Shown: in pieces, positions 44,747-52,538 of the stretch | Layout: each line of letters begins with the position of its first letter | Position numbering within the stretch: the first letter of the stretch is position 1 | The notes under the pieces: model-generated | What the model saw: the letters and a program-made list of their open reading frames with translations, nothing else | Told to the model about the DNA's origin: nothing | The model's database searches: none | Assembly: GCF_902705885.1 (NCBI RefSeq) | Contig: NZ_CACSIP010000002.1 | Span: 56,471 to 120,470 of the forward strand | Source: Mycolicibacterium austroafricanum | GTDB taxonomy: Bacteria; Actinomycetota; Actinomycetes; Mycobacteriales; Mycobacteriaceae | Length of the DNA: 64,000 nucleotides | Direction: 5' to 3' | Made by a program: the position numbers and the translations under genes

Positions 44747-45292
44747 TCAGCTGTTTCGGACCCCGACGGCGTGTCGCAACTGCGCCAGGAACTGGTCGTC
44801 GTCGTCGCTGCGGACGATGTAGTGCGACACGGCGACGCGGATCGCCGTGGCCGCCTTGACGGCTCCATTGGGTCCCGGCAGCAGCTTCTCCAGCTGAGTG
44901 CGCATTGTCGGGATGATGTGCGCCAACCGGCCGATGACGACCTCGGGTTCGATGTCGACCAACCGCACCCCCGAGTAGGACTGCTGGTATTCGACGATGA
45001 AGCGCATGGCGGCGTCGACGCGGTCGTTGCCGCGCAGGCCGGCGGTGGCCTTGGCGATGCCGGTCTCGAACATCTCGCGCTCGTAGATCCCGAAAGCGTC
45101 GAGCAACTCTTTTTTGGAGGCGAACCAGCGGTACAGCGTCGGGCGGGACACCCCGGCCTGCAACGCCACCTCGGACAGGCTCAGCTTGGTCTGCCCACTA
45201 CGACCGAGCACCTCAGCGGTGGCGGCGAGGATCCGGTGCCGCGTCGAGGTGTCCTCGGCGGCGTCGGATGTCTCGCGTGCTGGTTCGTTCAC
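44747..45292 (-). CDS. TetR/AcrR family transcriptional regulator, paralog 1
   Basis: A 181-aa TetR-family regulator. The helix-turn-helix lies at about residues 17-65 with RILAATAEVLGRSGQTKL, then SLSEVALQAGVSRPTLYRWF and ASKKELLDAF. The C-terminal ligand domain ends FLAQLRHAVGV. It is homologous along its whole length to the TetR at 47834-48427, clearly a duplicated pair. It starts with GTG. It stands between the phosphotransferase gene and the aldehyde dehydrogenase on the same strand. The likely targets are the repeated CTTTACAA-N13-TGTCACGC elements; this is inference. Confidence 0.9.
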   Translation of the reverse strand: MNEPARETSDAAEDTSTRHRILAATAEVLGRSGQTKLSLSEVALQAGVSRPTLYRWFASKKELLDAFGIYEREMFETGIAKATAGLRGNDRVDAAMRFIVEYQQSYSGVRLVDIEPEVVIGRLAHIIPTMRTQLEKLLPGPNGAVKAATAIRVAVSHYIVRSDDDDQFLAQLRHAVGVRNS

Positions 45293-45383
45293 GACCTGGC
45301 CTCGACTGCAGCTTTCGGTGGGGTTCGCTGTTGATCGTAGAGGGTGCTCGGCGTCGTGACCTGTGGCCGTCCGGGAGTGTCGG

Positions 45384-46544
45384 TCACAGAGCCTTCTCCA
45401 GCAGCGCGACGGTGTCGAGGTCCTCGAGTGCGGTGAGGCTGCGCTCCAACCCCTTCATCGCGATGTCCTCGATCTGCATGCCACCCATCCCGGCGGTGAT
45501 CAACGCCGCGACGTACGGGTACAGCGCCGCCTGCCGGTAGCGGTCCCAGAGCTCGTCACGGTCCATTTCGGGTCCACCGGCGCGGACGAGCGCATCACGG
45601 TAGACATCGAGCAGATCCCGCTGCGCGGCGCGCCGCTGTTCAGTGGCCATGCTGGTGACCAGGGTGTAGGCGAGCTCCCGGCTGGGGTGGCCGCGACGCA
45701 CCGCCTGCCAGTCCAGCAGTCCTGCCTGCCCGCCGCGGAAGTACAGGTTGCCCGGGTGCGCGTCGCCGTGCATCACGGTGTGGGGCGGACGGTCGATCAG
45801 CGACGCGACCGCGCGGTAGTGCTCGTTGATGAACCGGCCATTGTCCAGGGGCAGATCGGTCCGTGCGGCGAGGCGACGCGACGATGTCTTCAACAACGGG
45901 CCGGTCAGCAGCGACGCGCTGTCGCCGGAGGCTGTGTAGAGCCAACCCAGCGGACCCCTTCCGGCGCGGGCGGGCAAGCGCTCCCAGAACGTCGCGTGCA
46001 GCCGGGCCAGCAGCTCGACCACCTTCGCGGCCCGGTCTGGGTCGATCGGGTGCAGGGTGTCGGGGAACTCGCACGGGGCGGCGGACATGTCGGACGGGTC
46101 CGCGAGGTCCTCCAGGACGAGCACGAACCTGCCGGTCCAGTGATCGAACTGCGACCCATAGCTGCGCGGCACCCCGGTCAGCTGAGGCGCCAGCTGCCGG
46201 TAGAAGCGGGTTTCGGTGTCGGCCAGGTTGCCGAGTTCGCCCATCAAACGGGTGGCGACGGTCTCGGCGGCCATTTTCACGAAGACGGTGGCGGGGACGT
46301 CCGCACCGGTGAGTGCCAGCCGGGCCCGTGAGGAGGTGCCCGCGTCGCCGCCGAGTAGCGACACCGACGTCACGACGCGTCCGGTGAGCTGCGACATGGT
46401 GAGGGCATCAAGCTCCCCGACGGTGCGGGGCATCGACCGCAACCGGCCGATCGCGGAGTCGGCGGCGATGCGTCCCATCCCACGGCCCAGGTGTGCGGCC
46501 AACCCGGCGACAGGCGCGATCCGGTTTTCCAGGACGGACACCAC
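45384..46544 (-). CDS. Kinase-fold phosphotransferase (aminoglycoside phosphotransferase/ecdysteroid-kinase-like)
   Basis: A 386-aa protein of the APH/choline-kinase fold. The catalytic loop is VMHGDAHPGNLYF (Asp and Asn of the Brenner motif, near residue 260), and the metal-binding site is LLDWQAVRRG, replacing DFG with DWQ. The N-lobe has a VFVKMAAE Lys strand (about 85-92) and an ETRFYRQLA Glu helix. Family members in mycobacterial catabolic clusters are annotated as phosphotransferases of unknown substrate. They may phosphorylate an alcohol of the catabolised compound rather than an antibiotic. It is divergent from the CoA-transferase. Confidence 0.85.
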   Translation of the reverse strand: MVSVLENRIAPVAGLAAHLGRGMGRIAADSAIGRLRSMPRTVGELDALTMSQLTGRVVTSVSLLGGDAGTSSRARLALTGADVPATVFVKMAAETVATRLMGELGNLADTETRFYRQLAPQLTGVPRSYGSQFDHWTGRFVLVLEDLADPSDMSAAPCEFPDTLHPIDPDRAAKVVELLARLHATFWERLPARAGRGPLGWLYTASGDSASLLTGPLLKTSSRRLAARTDLPLDNGRFINEHYRAVASLIDRPPHTVMHGDAHPGNLYFRGGQAGLLDWQAVRRGHPSRELAYTLVTSMATEQRRAAQRDLLDVYRDALVRAGGPEMDRDELWDRYRQAALYPYVAALITAGMGGMQIEDIAMKGLERSLTALEDLDTVALLEKAL

Positions 46545-46576
46545 GAGCCTCCCTAGGCTTGAGCTACAGCCCTAAC

Positions 46577-46605
46577 GGCTTACAGCAGTGCGCCCTTTTG
46601 TAAAG
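46577..46605. promoter_or_regulatory. Diverged copy of the conserved promoter element, upstream of the CoA-transferase
   Basis: GGCTTACA-N13-TTGTAAAG is the inverse orientation of the repeated element, with TTGTAAAG intact and the other half altered. A small dyad, CCCTTT-TGT-AAAGGG, overlaps it (46593-46607). The CoA-transferase start follows about 20 bases later with a good ribosome binding site (AAAAGGAAGG), so this transcript would have a short leader. Confidence 0.45.
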
Positions 46606-46627
46606 GGTCGCGGAAAAGGAAGGCTAC

Positions 46628-47815
46628 ATGGCCGGACCGTTGGAGGGCGTCAGAGTCGTCGAACTCGGTGTGTGGGTGGCGGGTCCCGCCGCCGGAGGCA
46701 TCCTCGCGGACTGGGGCGCCGACGTCGTCAAGGTCGAACCGCCGACCGGTGATCCCGCCCGGATGTTCGGTCGGATGCTGGGCATCGACCCACAGGATCG
46801 CCACCATGTCAGCCCGCCGTTCGAGATGGACAACCGCGGCAAACGCAGCGTCGTGCTGGACCTGGTCGGTGCCGACGGCCAGTGTCGAATGCGGGAACTG
46901 CTCAGCGACGCAGACGTTTTCATCACCAATATCCGCACCGGCGCGTTGCGGCGCATCGGGCTGGACTTCGAGGCGGTCACTGTCGACAACCCGCGCCTGG
47001 TCTACGGGTTGATCACCGGCTACGGGACTGCCGGACCCGACGCCGACCGGGCCGCCTACGACGTCGCGGCGTTCTGGGCGCGGGCGGGGTTGGCACACCT
47101 GCTGACCCGGCCCGGGGACTCGCCACCGTTTCAGCGCGGCGGGATGGGCGATCACACCGCGGGCATGACGCTGGCCGCGGCGGTGTGTGCCGCGCTGGTC
47201 GCTCGGGGGCGCACCGGAGCAGGGCAGCTGGTGTCGACGTCGTTGTACCGCCAGGGTGCCTACACGGTGAGCTTCGACCTCAACACGTTTCTGCTCACCG
47301 GTCATCGCATCGCGATCGGGCAGCGGGAATCGATGGGCAACCCCTGTATGAACAACTACACCGCGGGGGACGGCCGCCGCTTCTGGCTCGTGGGCCTGCA
47401 GGGGGATCGGCACTGGCCTGCGCTGTGTGCTGCGATCCAACGCCCCGGTTGGCTGACCGACCAGCGGTACGCGACTGCGCGGTCGCGGGTGGCGAACGCG
47501 GTGGAGCTGATCGGTGAGCTCGACGTGATCTTCGCGGGCAAGTCACTCGACGAGTGGGCCGAAAGCTTTGCCGCCCACCCTGATCTGTTCTGGTCGCCGA
47601 TCAACTCGATCGAGGACGTGGCTGCCGACGAACAGTTCCACGCCGCCGGCGGCATCGTCTACGTGCCCGACGACGACTCCAGTGTCCCGATGGTGGCGTC
47701 GCCCGCGGACTTCTCCGCCACTCCGTGGGAGGCGCGTTGCTGCGCCCCTGAACTCGGCGAGCACACCGGGGAGGTGCTCGCCGAGCTGGCTGGGCGGGGG
47801 GAGCGCGCGACGTAG
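46628..47815 (+). CDS. CaiB/BaiF family (class III) CoA-transferase
   Basis: A 395-aa class III CoA-transferase, which moves CoA between carboxylic acids through mixed anhydrides on an aspartate. The N-terminus has GPLEGVRVVELGVWVAGPAAG and DWGADVVKVEPPTGDPAR, standard for the family. The Asp in AAYDVAAFWARAGL (about residue 145) is the likely catalytic residue. The MGDHTAGMTLAAAVCAAL segment (about 175-190) is also conserved. It would activate the carboxylic acid made by the oxidative steps so that beta-oxidation can start. AAAAGGAAGG precedes the ATG. It is convergent with the second TetR gene. Confidence 0.93.
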   Translation: MAGPLEGVRVVELGVWVAGPAAGGILADWGADVVKVEPPTGDPARMFGRMLGIDPQDRHHVSPPFEMDNRGKRSVVLDLVGADGQCRMRELLSDADVFITNIRTGALRRIGLDFEAVTVDNPRLVYGLITGYGTAGPDADRAAYDVAAFWARAGLAHLLTRPGDSPPFQRGGMGDHTAGMTLAAAVCAALVARGRTGAGQLVSTSLYRQGAYTVSFDLNTFLLTGHRIAIGQRESMGNPCMNNYTAGDGRRFWLVGLQGDRHWPALCAAIQRPGWLTDQRYATARSRVANAVELIGELDVIFAGKSLDEWAESFAAHPDLFWSPINSIEDVAADEQFHAAGGIVYVPDDDSSVPMVASPADFSATPWEARCCAPELGEHTGEVLAELAGRGERAT

Positions 47816-47833
47816 GGTCCGGTCGAGATCGGT

Positions 47834-48427
47834 TCAGTGATCGACGATCTCGCCGACCGTTGGCTCGGCATGGTGTTTCACCCGAGCTGCATGGCGCAGC
47901 TGCGCCAGGAAATCCGGGCTGTCGTCGCTGCGCACCAGGTACTGGGAGATCGCGACTCGAACCGCGGTCGCTGCCGAGAGGGCGGCGTCGGGTCCCGTGC
48001 ACAGCCGCTCGAGTCGCTCGCGCATCAACGGCAGCACCTGCGCCATCCTCTTGATCACCTGGTCGGGTTCGATGTCGACCATCCGCAGGCCGGGATAGGA
48101 CAGTTGGTACTCCACGATGACACGAAGCGCGGCGTCGAGCCTCTCGTGAGCGGGCAGCCCGGCGGTGGCCGCGGCGATGGCGTGCTCGTAGTAGCGGCGT
48201 TCCCACACCACGAAGACGTCGAGCAACTCGCGTTTGCACGCGAAGTACCGGTAGAGCGTGGGCCGCGAGACGCCGGCCTGGGTTGCCACTTCGGACAGCG
48301 ACAGCTTCGACATGCCGTTGCGGCCAAGGACTTCTGCGGTGGCCGCGAGAATGCGTTGACGGGTCGAGTTGTCGGGGCCTTCGGGACCGTCTGGCCCCTG
48401 ACGATCACCCGGGAGCATTCGCGGCAT
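47834..48427 (-). CDS. TetR/AcrR family transcriptional regulator, paralog 2
   Basis: A 197-aa TetR regulator, homologous to the regulator at 44747-45292. The DNA-binding region (about residues 22-70) has RQRILAATAEVLGRNGMSKL and SLSEVATQAGVSRPTLYRYF, with nearly the same recognition helix as paralog 1. The C-terminal domain shares VDIEPDQVIKRMAQ and FLAQLRHAARV. The ATG at 48427 is exactly the predicted start point of the element at 48436-48464, so it should be leaderless and likely autoregulated. The P450 gene is divergent across the same element. Confidence 0.92.
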   Translation of the reverse strand: MPRMLPGDRQGPDGPEGPDNSTRQRILAATAEVLGRNGMSKLSLSEVATQAGVSRPTLYRYFACKRELLDVFVVWERRYYEHAIAAATAGLPAHERLDAALRVIVEYQLSYPGLRMVDIEPDQVIKRMAQVLPLMRERLERLCTGPDAALSAATAVRVAISQYLVRSDDSPDFLAQLRHAARVKHHAEPTVGEIVDH

Positions 48428-48435
48428 GCTGACAG

Positions 48436-48464
48436 CTTTACAAAGTTACGTCCGAGTGTCACGC
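48436..48464. promoter_or_regulatory. Conserved promoter/operator element, copy 2 (bidirectional)
   Basis: CTTTACAA-N13-TGTCACGC followed by T. Plus direction: TTTACA (48437-48442), 17 bases, CACGCT (48460-48465), start on GTG 48472 of the P450. Minus direction: GTGACA, 17 bases, AAAGCT (48439-48434), start on ATG 48427 of the TetR gene. Both transcripts would be leaderless. Confidence 0.7.
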
Positions 48465-48471
48465 TAATTCT

Positions 48472-49725
48472 GTGACAGCACCCCCGTCGCATGAGCGTGA
48501 GCACAGCGCGATCGACATCACCTCACACGATTTCTGGAGCCAACCGTTCGCGGTGCGCGACGAGACCTTCGCGCGGCTTCGCGCGGGTGACGGGCTGACC
48601 TGGCATCGACCGTTCGCGTCGCTGTTCCCGATGGAGGAGCCCGGATACTGGGCGTTGACCCGACGGGCCGACATCGCCTATGTCAGCCAGCATCCCGAGC
48701 TGTTCACGTCAGAGCGCGGGGTGGCGCTCGACCCGATGCCCGCCGAGATCCAGCGCTTTGCGTCGTTCTTCCTGGCGATGGACCCGCCGCAGCACACGAC
48801 GTATCGGCGGCTGATCAGCTCGGCGTTCACGCCCCGCAACGTCCGTCAGATCGAGGAGCAGATCCACCGCGGCGCGGTGGCCATCGTCGACGATCTCGTC
48901 GGCGCGGGCGACATCGACTTCGTCGCCGACTGCTCGGCGCGACTCCCCATGTTGACCATCATGGAGATGCTCGGTGTACCGGCAGCCGATCAGCCCGCAG
49001 TGGCCGAGGCCGCCGAGAAGCTCTTCTCGATGAGCGACGACGAGTACAGCTCCATCGAGGAGCGCGCCGCCAACACCATGAACGAGATCATGCTGCTGTC
49101 CAGCACCGGCGCCGAGCTGGCGAAGTTCCGGCGCAACAACCCAGGCGACGACCTCATGACCAGCATCGTCAACGCCGAGGTGGACGGTCAGCGGCTCACC
49201 GACGAGGAGATCGGTGCGTTTTTGATCCTGCTGTCCTCGGCGGGCAACGACACCACCAAACAGACGACCACCCATGTGATGATGGCCCTCGTCGAGAATC
49301 CCGACCAGCGTGCCTGGTTGATGGCGGACTTCGACAACCGGATCGGCACGGCCGTCGAGGAATTCGTGCGGTGGTCTGCCCCGGTCTTGCAGTTCGCCCG
49401 CTTTGCCACTCGGGACACCGAGATCAACGGCCACCCCGTCGCCGAGGGTGACAAGGTCGGGCTGTTCTACTGCTCGGCCAACCGCGACGAATCCGTGTTC
49501 GACGAGCCGGGGCGGTTCGAGCTGGGGCGCTCGCCCAACCCGCATCTGGGGTTCGGGGGTGGCGGCCCGCACTTCTGCCTGGGCAACCAGCTTGCGAAGG
49601 CAGAGCTGCGGAACATATTCCGGGAACTACTGACTCGGTGCAAGACCATAGAGTTGCGTGAACCCGATTTGCTGCACAGCAGCTTCGTCCACGGCGTGAA
49701 GCGGCTGCCCGCGCACGTCCGGTGA
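48472..49725 (+). CDS. Cytochrome P450
   Basis: A bacterial class I P450 of 417 aa. The heme thiolate is Cys369 in FGGGGPHFCLGNQLAKAE, the I-helix oxygen-activation motif is SSAGNDTTKQ (about 258-267), and the ExxR of the K helix is in EEFVRWSAP. The B-C region (FTSERGVALDPMP) and FLAMDPPQHTTYRRLISSAFTPR are typical of mycobacterial P450s of the CYP124/125/142-like sort, which hydroxylate sterol or isoprenoid chains. Family assignment needs a search. It starts with GTG directly downstream of the shared promoter, and a ferredoxin gene follows 37 bases later. Confidence 0.93.
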   Translation: MTAPPSHEREHSAIDITSHDFWSQPFAVRDETFARLRAGDGLTWHRPFASLFPMEEPGYWALTRRADIAYVSQHPELFTSERGVALDPMPAEIQRFASFFLAMDPPQHTTYRRLISSAFTPRNVRQIEEQIHRGAVAIVDDLVGAGDIDFVADCSARLPMLTIMEMLGVPAADQPAVAEAAEKLFSMSDDEYSSIEERAANTMNEIMLLSSTGAELAKFRRNNPGDDLMTSIVNAEVDGQRLTDEEIGAFLILLSSAGNDTTKQTTTHVMMALVENPDQRAWLMADFDNRIGTAVEEFVRWSAPVLQFARFATRDTEINGHPVAEGDKVGLFYCSANRDESVFDEPGRFELGRSPNPHLGFGGGGPHFCLGNQLAKAELRNIFRELLTRCKTIELREPDLLHSSFVHGVKRLPAHVR

Positions 49726-49762
49726 CTCTATGGTCCGATCGGACACCCGAAGTGGAGAAGCG

Positions 49763-49954
49763 ATGAAGGTTGAAGTCGATCTCACCAAGTGCACCGGGCA
49801 CGGAATCTGTGAATCCATTGCCGAAGAGGTCTTCGAAGTGCAGGACGACGGCACGGTGGTGATCCACGACGCCGAGCGCCCGGAATCCGATCGCGAGCGA
49901 ATGCAACAGGCGGTCACGCAGTGTCCGGCCGCGGCGCTGACACTTCACGACTGA
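49763..49954 (+). CDS. [3Fe-4S] ferredoxin, P450 partner type
   Basis: A 63-aa ferredoxin with the mycobacterial P450-type cluster motif. Cys10-x2-His13-x2-Cys16 plus Cys54-Pro supply three cysteines, with His13 at the position of a fourth ligand. That pattern (CTGHGIC and QCPAAAL) gives a [3Fe-4S] cluster. GGAGAAG precedes ATG 49763. It lies right after the P450 and is its likely electron donor; the P450 at 52535 may share it. A ferredoxin reductase is not in the window. Confidence 0.93.
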   Translation: MKVEVDLTKCTGHGICESIAEEVFEVQDDGTVVIHDAERPESDRERMQQAVTQCPAAALTLHD

Positions 49955-49962
49955 GGTCCGTC

Positions 49963-50026
49963 CCGCGAAATATCATTCCAGGTTGTGCTCGGGTCTGATT
50001 CCGCAACCCGGAACGATATTTCGCGG
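49963..50026. repeat. 23-bp near-perfect inverted repeat between the convergent ferredoxin and thioesterase genes
   Basis: CCGCGAAATATC (49963-49974) pairs with GATATTTCGCGG (50015-50026), and the stem continues through CATTCCAGGTTG to 49985 against CAACCCGGAACG from 50004. Two mismatches become G-U pairs in the minus-strand RNA, so that strand can form an unbroken 23-bp hairpin with an 18-base loop. It is likely a terminator of the convergent pair. Confidence 0.7.
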
Positions 50027-50029
50027 AGA

Positions 50030-50842
50030 TCATTTCGGAGGGCGGGGGCGCACCAGGACCGACTGCTGGATCGCGCCGACGGCGCCTTCCTGGTCGAACA
50101 GCGTGCCGATGGTGGTGCCGATACCGTCGGGTCCGTAGCTGGTCTCCGCGCGGATCCCGATCCACTGACCCTCGGGAACCCGGTGTACGTGCACCACAAG
50201 GTCGGTGTTCAGGAACGTCCACCGCCGGATGTCGAGCTTGGTCCCGATCCCGTTCGCGTCGTCGGCGACCGCGAACAACCGCTCCAGCGGAGTCATCGAC
50301 TCACCCTTGACCAGATCGACTTCCGGCCTGATCCAGGACTCTCCGGGCCCGGCGCTCATCGGCTCGGTGAGCCAGCGCCAATCCAGGCTGTGGACGTAGT
50401 TTCGGTCCCAGTCCTTCTTCATGTCCCTGCCGGTCGCCTCGGCCACCGGGCGCAAAGGCGGGGCGGGAGCGTACCCGACCGCGGCGGTGTCGAGAGTCTG
50501 CAGCCGCCACCCACTGGCCCGGGCGACCGGCCGTGGTGTGCCGTCGGGACCGGGTGCCAACATCTCGGCGGTGATCAACTCGATCTGCTTACCCGGGCGT
50601 TCCCGCCGCGTGCGCACCCACAGCTCACCCTCGGCGGGTACCGGACCCAACAGATCGACCAGAACCCGGCTGAGCCTGGTGTCCTCGCGGGCGTGGCACC
50701 GTTGCAGCCCGCGCACCAGCAACGCCGAGACCGGCGCGGCGTGCTGGATGGCCGCAGACCAGGTGCTGCGGACGAAGTCGGTCGCAACGAACCGCTGGCC
50801 GGCGGCGTCCTCATCGACCAATTCGTAATAGCAGTCAGACAT
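50030..50842 (-). CDS. Thioesterase family protein (double hot-dog, TesB-like)
   Basis: A 270-aa acyl-CoA thioesterase-like protein with two hot-dog repeats. The N-terminal repeat has HAAPVSALLVRGLQRC and RLSRVLVDLLGPVPAEGELWVRT; the C-terminal repeat has PLERLFAVADDANGIG and TFLNTDLVVHVHRVPEGQWIGI then AETSYGPDGIGTTIGTLFDQEGAV. The Asp and Thr of the second repeat fit active double-hot-dog enzymes. ATG 50842 has AAAGGTGG upstream. It is co-transcribed behind the SMP-30 gene (19-base gap). It could release a CoA ester or act on a pathway intermediate. Confidence 0.88.
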   Translation of the reverse strand: MSDCYYELVDEDAAGQRFVATDFVRSTWSAAIQHAAPVSALLVRGLQRCHAREDTRLSRVLVDLLGPVPAEGELWVRTRRERPGKQIELITAEMLAPGPDGTPRPVARASGWRLQTLDTAAVGYAPAPPLRPVAEATGRDMKKDWDRNYVHSLDWRWLTEPMSAGPGESWIRPEVDLVKGESMTPLERLFAVADDANGIGTKLDIRRWTFLNTDLVVHVHRVPEGQWIGIRAETSYGPDGIGTTIGTLFDQEGAVGAIQQSVLVRPRPPK

Positions 50843-50861
50843 CTCCACCTTTCAGCGCGGT

Positions 50862-51704
50862 TCAGGACAGTACGACTGCAGGGACATCAACGATGGTGGC
50901 GTCCAGGCGTGACAGCTTCGTCCCGACAAGTCGCTGGGGATAGGCGTCGGTGGACGACAACAGGAACAACGTCCGTCCCTCCGGACCACCCAGCGCGCAC
51001 GCGATGGCCGTCCGGTCACCCATGTCGATCCGGTCGGTCACGATGGCTGGACTGCCGGCACCGGCGGCGATCCGCTCGAACCGGTGGGCCAGTGTCATCG
51101 CCGTCCACACCCCACCGGCGTCGTCGAGGCAGATGCCGTCCGGCGGCCCGTCCAGGTTGTCGGCGAAAACCCTTCGATCGCAGAGGGATCCGTCTGAGGC
51201 AATGGTGAACGCGGTCAACCTGCGCGCGGTCGACTCCGCGACGATCAGCGTCGCGCCGTCGGGAGTGATGGCCATGCCGTTGGGGAAGTCGAGGTCGCGG
51301 GCCACCACGGTGGCACGCTCGGCGCCGTCGCGCTCAGGGTCGATCCGCACGATCACCCCGCCCTCGCGCGCCTGCGAGCCGACATAGGCACACCCGTGCC
51401 GATCCATCACCAGGTCGCCGAGATCGGCGGGCACCAGCCCCGACAGGTCGGCCACGGTGGTGACCACCTCACCGTCGTATCCGAGCACCTGCCTGCGCTG
51501 AGTGGACACGATCAGCAGCGTCCCGTCGGGGCGAAATCCCAGCCCGGAGGGCGAATGGCCCGGCAAGTCCAGCGTGCTCATCTCGCCGCCGAGAGTGACG
51601 GTGTGCACGGCCTCGCCGAGCATGTCGGAGAACCACACCAGACCCTCGAACCAACGCGGACCCTCCCCGAAGCAGAACCCGTTGGCCAGCGGTGTGGGCG
51701 TCAT
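50862..51704 (-). CDS. SMP-30/gluconolactonase/LRE family protein
   Basis: A 280-aa six-bladed beta-propeller hydrolase. The metal-binding Glu is in FCFGEGPRWFEG (about 9-20). The Asn of the metal site lies in LDFPNGMAITPDGATLIVAEST (about 138-160), and the Asp is in NLDGPPDGICLDDAGGVWTA. The family opens lactones with a divalent metal. In a cluster with a Baeyer-Villiger-type enzyme this is a natural candidate for lactone hydrolysis. The ATG is 32 bases from the shared promoter element at 51736-51764, so its transcript has a short leader. Confidence 0.9.
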   Translation of the reverse strand: MTPTPLANGFCFGEGPRWFEGLVWFSDMLGEAVHTVTLGGEMSTLDLPGHSPSGLGFRPDGTLLIVSTQRRQVLGYDGEVVTTVADLSGLVPADLGDLVMDRHGCAYVGSQAREGGVIVRIDPERDGAERATVVARDLDFPNGMAITPDGATLIVAESTARRLTAFTIASDGSLCDRRVFADNLDGPPDGICLDDAGGVWTAMTLAHRFERIAAGAGSPAIVTDRIDMGDRTAIACALGGPEGRTLFLLSSTDAYPQRLVGTKLSRLDATIVDVPAVVLS

Positions 51705-51735
51705 CGGCTCAGCACCCGCCCGGGACGATTCGAGA

Positions 51736-51764
51736 CTTTACAAAACACGCGACAAGTGTCACGC
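51736..51764. promoter_or_regulatory. Conserved promoter/operator element, copy 3
   Basis: CTTTACAA-N13-TGTCACGC followed by T. Plus direction: TTTACA (51737-51742), 17 bases, CACGCT (51760-51765), start predicted at 51772, which is a GTG. Minus direction: GTGACA with AAAGTC, which lacks the final T, reads toward the SMP-30 gene. It should drive the seven-gene operon from 51834 to 58740. Confidence 0.65.
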
Positions 51765-51771
51765 TCGCTGG

Positions 51772-51831
51772 GTGTCACTGTCAACTACCTGCAACATCGG
51801 CGCATTCCCTGGTGGGAATCGCCGGCGGTGA
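51772..51831 (+). CDS. Candidate leaderless 19-codon upstream ORF
   Basis: GTG 51772 lies at the predicted transcription start, at the same distance from the element as the P450 start in copy 2. The ORF encodes MSLSTTCNIGAFPGGNRRR and stops with TGA at 51829-51831, two bases before ATG 51834 of the next gene. Its position fits a leader peptide that couples translation to the operon. There is one Cys and a run of three Arg at the end. No homology can be claimed. Confidence 0.4.
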   Translation: MSLSTTCNIGAFPGGNRRR

Positions 51832-51833
51832 AC

Positions 51834-52538
51834 ATGAAGAAATACCACGGCCACACCCTGCTGTACCTGCACGAGACGATCGATCTGGGCTCGGCGGGCA
51901 GTACCCAGTTCGTCTCGGAGTTCAGCGACGTCTACCAGCCCATGATGACCGAGCTGGGCGCCCGGCTGTTCGCGATGTGGGAGACGACGCCGTACAACGG
52001 GCACTGGCCGCAGATCACCATCATCTGGGAGATCGATGCGTTCGCCGACTATGCGCGTATCGGTCGCGCGCAGGCCCACGGCGGCAGCCATCAGACGGCT
52101 GCCGGCAAGTGGGCGATGTATCTGCGCGAGATCGGGGCGCGCGGCGAAGGCCGGATCATGTATGCCGGCCGGAGCAACAAGACGCTGGCTCAGCTACAAG
52201 AGGCGGATTTCCAGGCGGGACTGGTGATCCAGGAGATCATGCAGACCAAGCCGGGGCGCCAGGACGACTACATCCGCGAACTCGAGCGGCTCTACGTGCC
52301 CTGGTCGGAATCCACCGGCAAACGCTGGCTCGGCTCCTTCATCACCACGTTCCGGTTCAACGAGGTGATCCACTATTGGGCACTCGAGGGGGACTGGGCC
52401 TGCTTCGAGAACCATTACCCGTCGTGGAAGGACAGCCCACCCGCGGAGATCGTCACGTGGATGAGCGTCGCCCCCGCGTTGCGCGACGGCTGGGAGGACT
52501 CGATCCTGGCCGCGCTGCCGCCGTCCCCACTCCGGTGA
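51834..52538 (+). CDS. NIPSNAP-like hypothetical protein
   Basis: A 234-aa protein that I do not recognise as an enzyme. It has two similar halves of ferredoxin-like dimeric alpha/beta-barrel (NIPSNAP/EthD-type) character: YLHETIDLGSAGSTQFVSEF and VIQEIMQTKPGRQDDYIREL both start a repeat, each ending near a Trp-rich strand (TIIWEIDAFADY and IHYWALEGDWACFENHY). Such proteins are often found in actinobacterial catabolic operons with unknown function. ATG 51834 is preferred over codons upstream in frame, which overlap the promoter. The stop overlaps the P450 start (GTGA), making it the first full gene of the operon. Confidence 0.75.
   Translation: MKKYHGHTLLYLHETIDLGSAGSTQFVSEFSDVYQPMMTELGARLFAMWETTPYNGHWPQITIIWEIDAFADYARIGRAQAHGGSHQTAAGKWAMYLREIGARGEGRIMYAGRSNKTLAQLQEADFQAGLVIQEIMQTKPGRQDDYIRELERLYVPWSESTGKRWLGSFITTFRFNEVIHYWALEGDWACFENHYPSWKDSPPAEIVTWMSVAPALRDGWEDSILAALPPSPLR

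Noticed and set aside
43198..44859. 553-aa open frame on the plus strand
   Set aside because: It mirrors the aldehyde dehydrogenase gene, which has intact catalytic Cys and Glu; the antisense product has no recognisable domain.
51396..51833. Upstream extension of the NIPSNAP-like frame
   Set aside because: It overlaps the SMP-30 gene and the promoter element; the conserved domain starts after ATG 51834.
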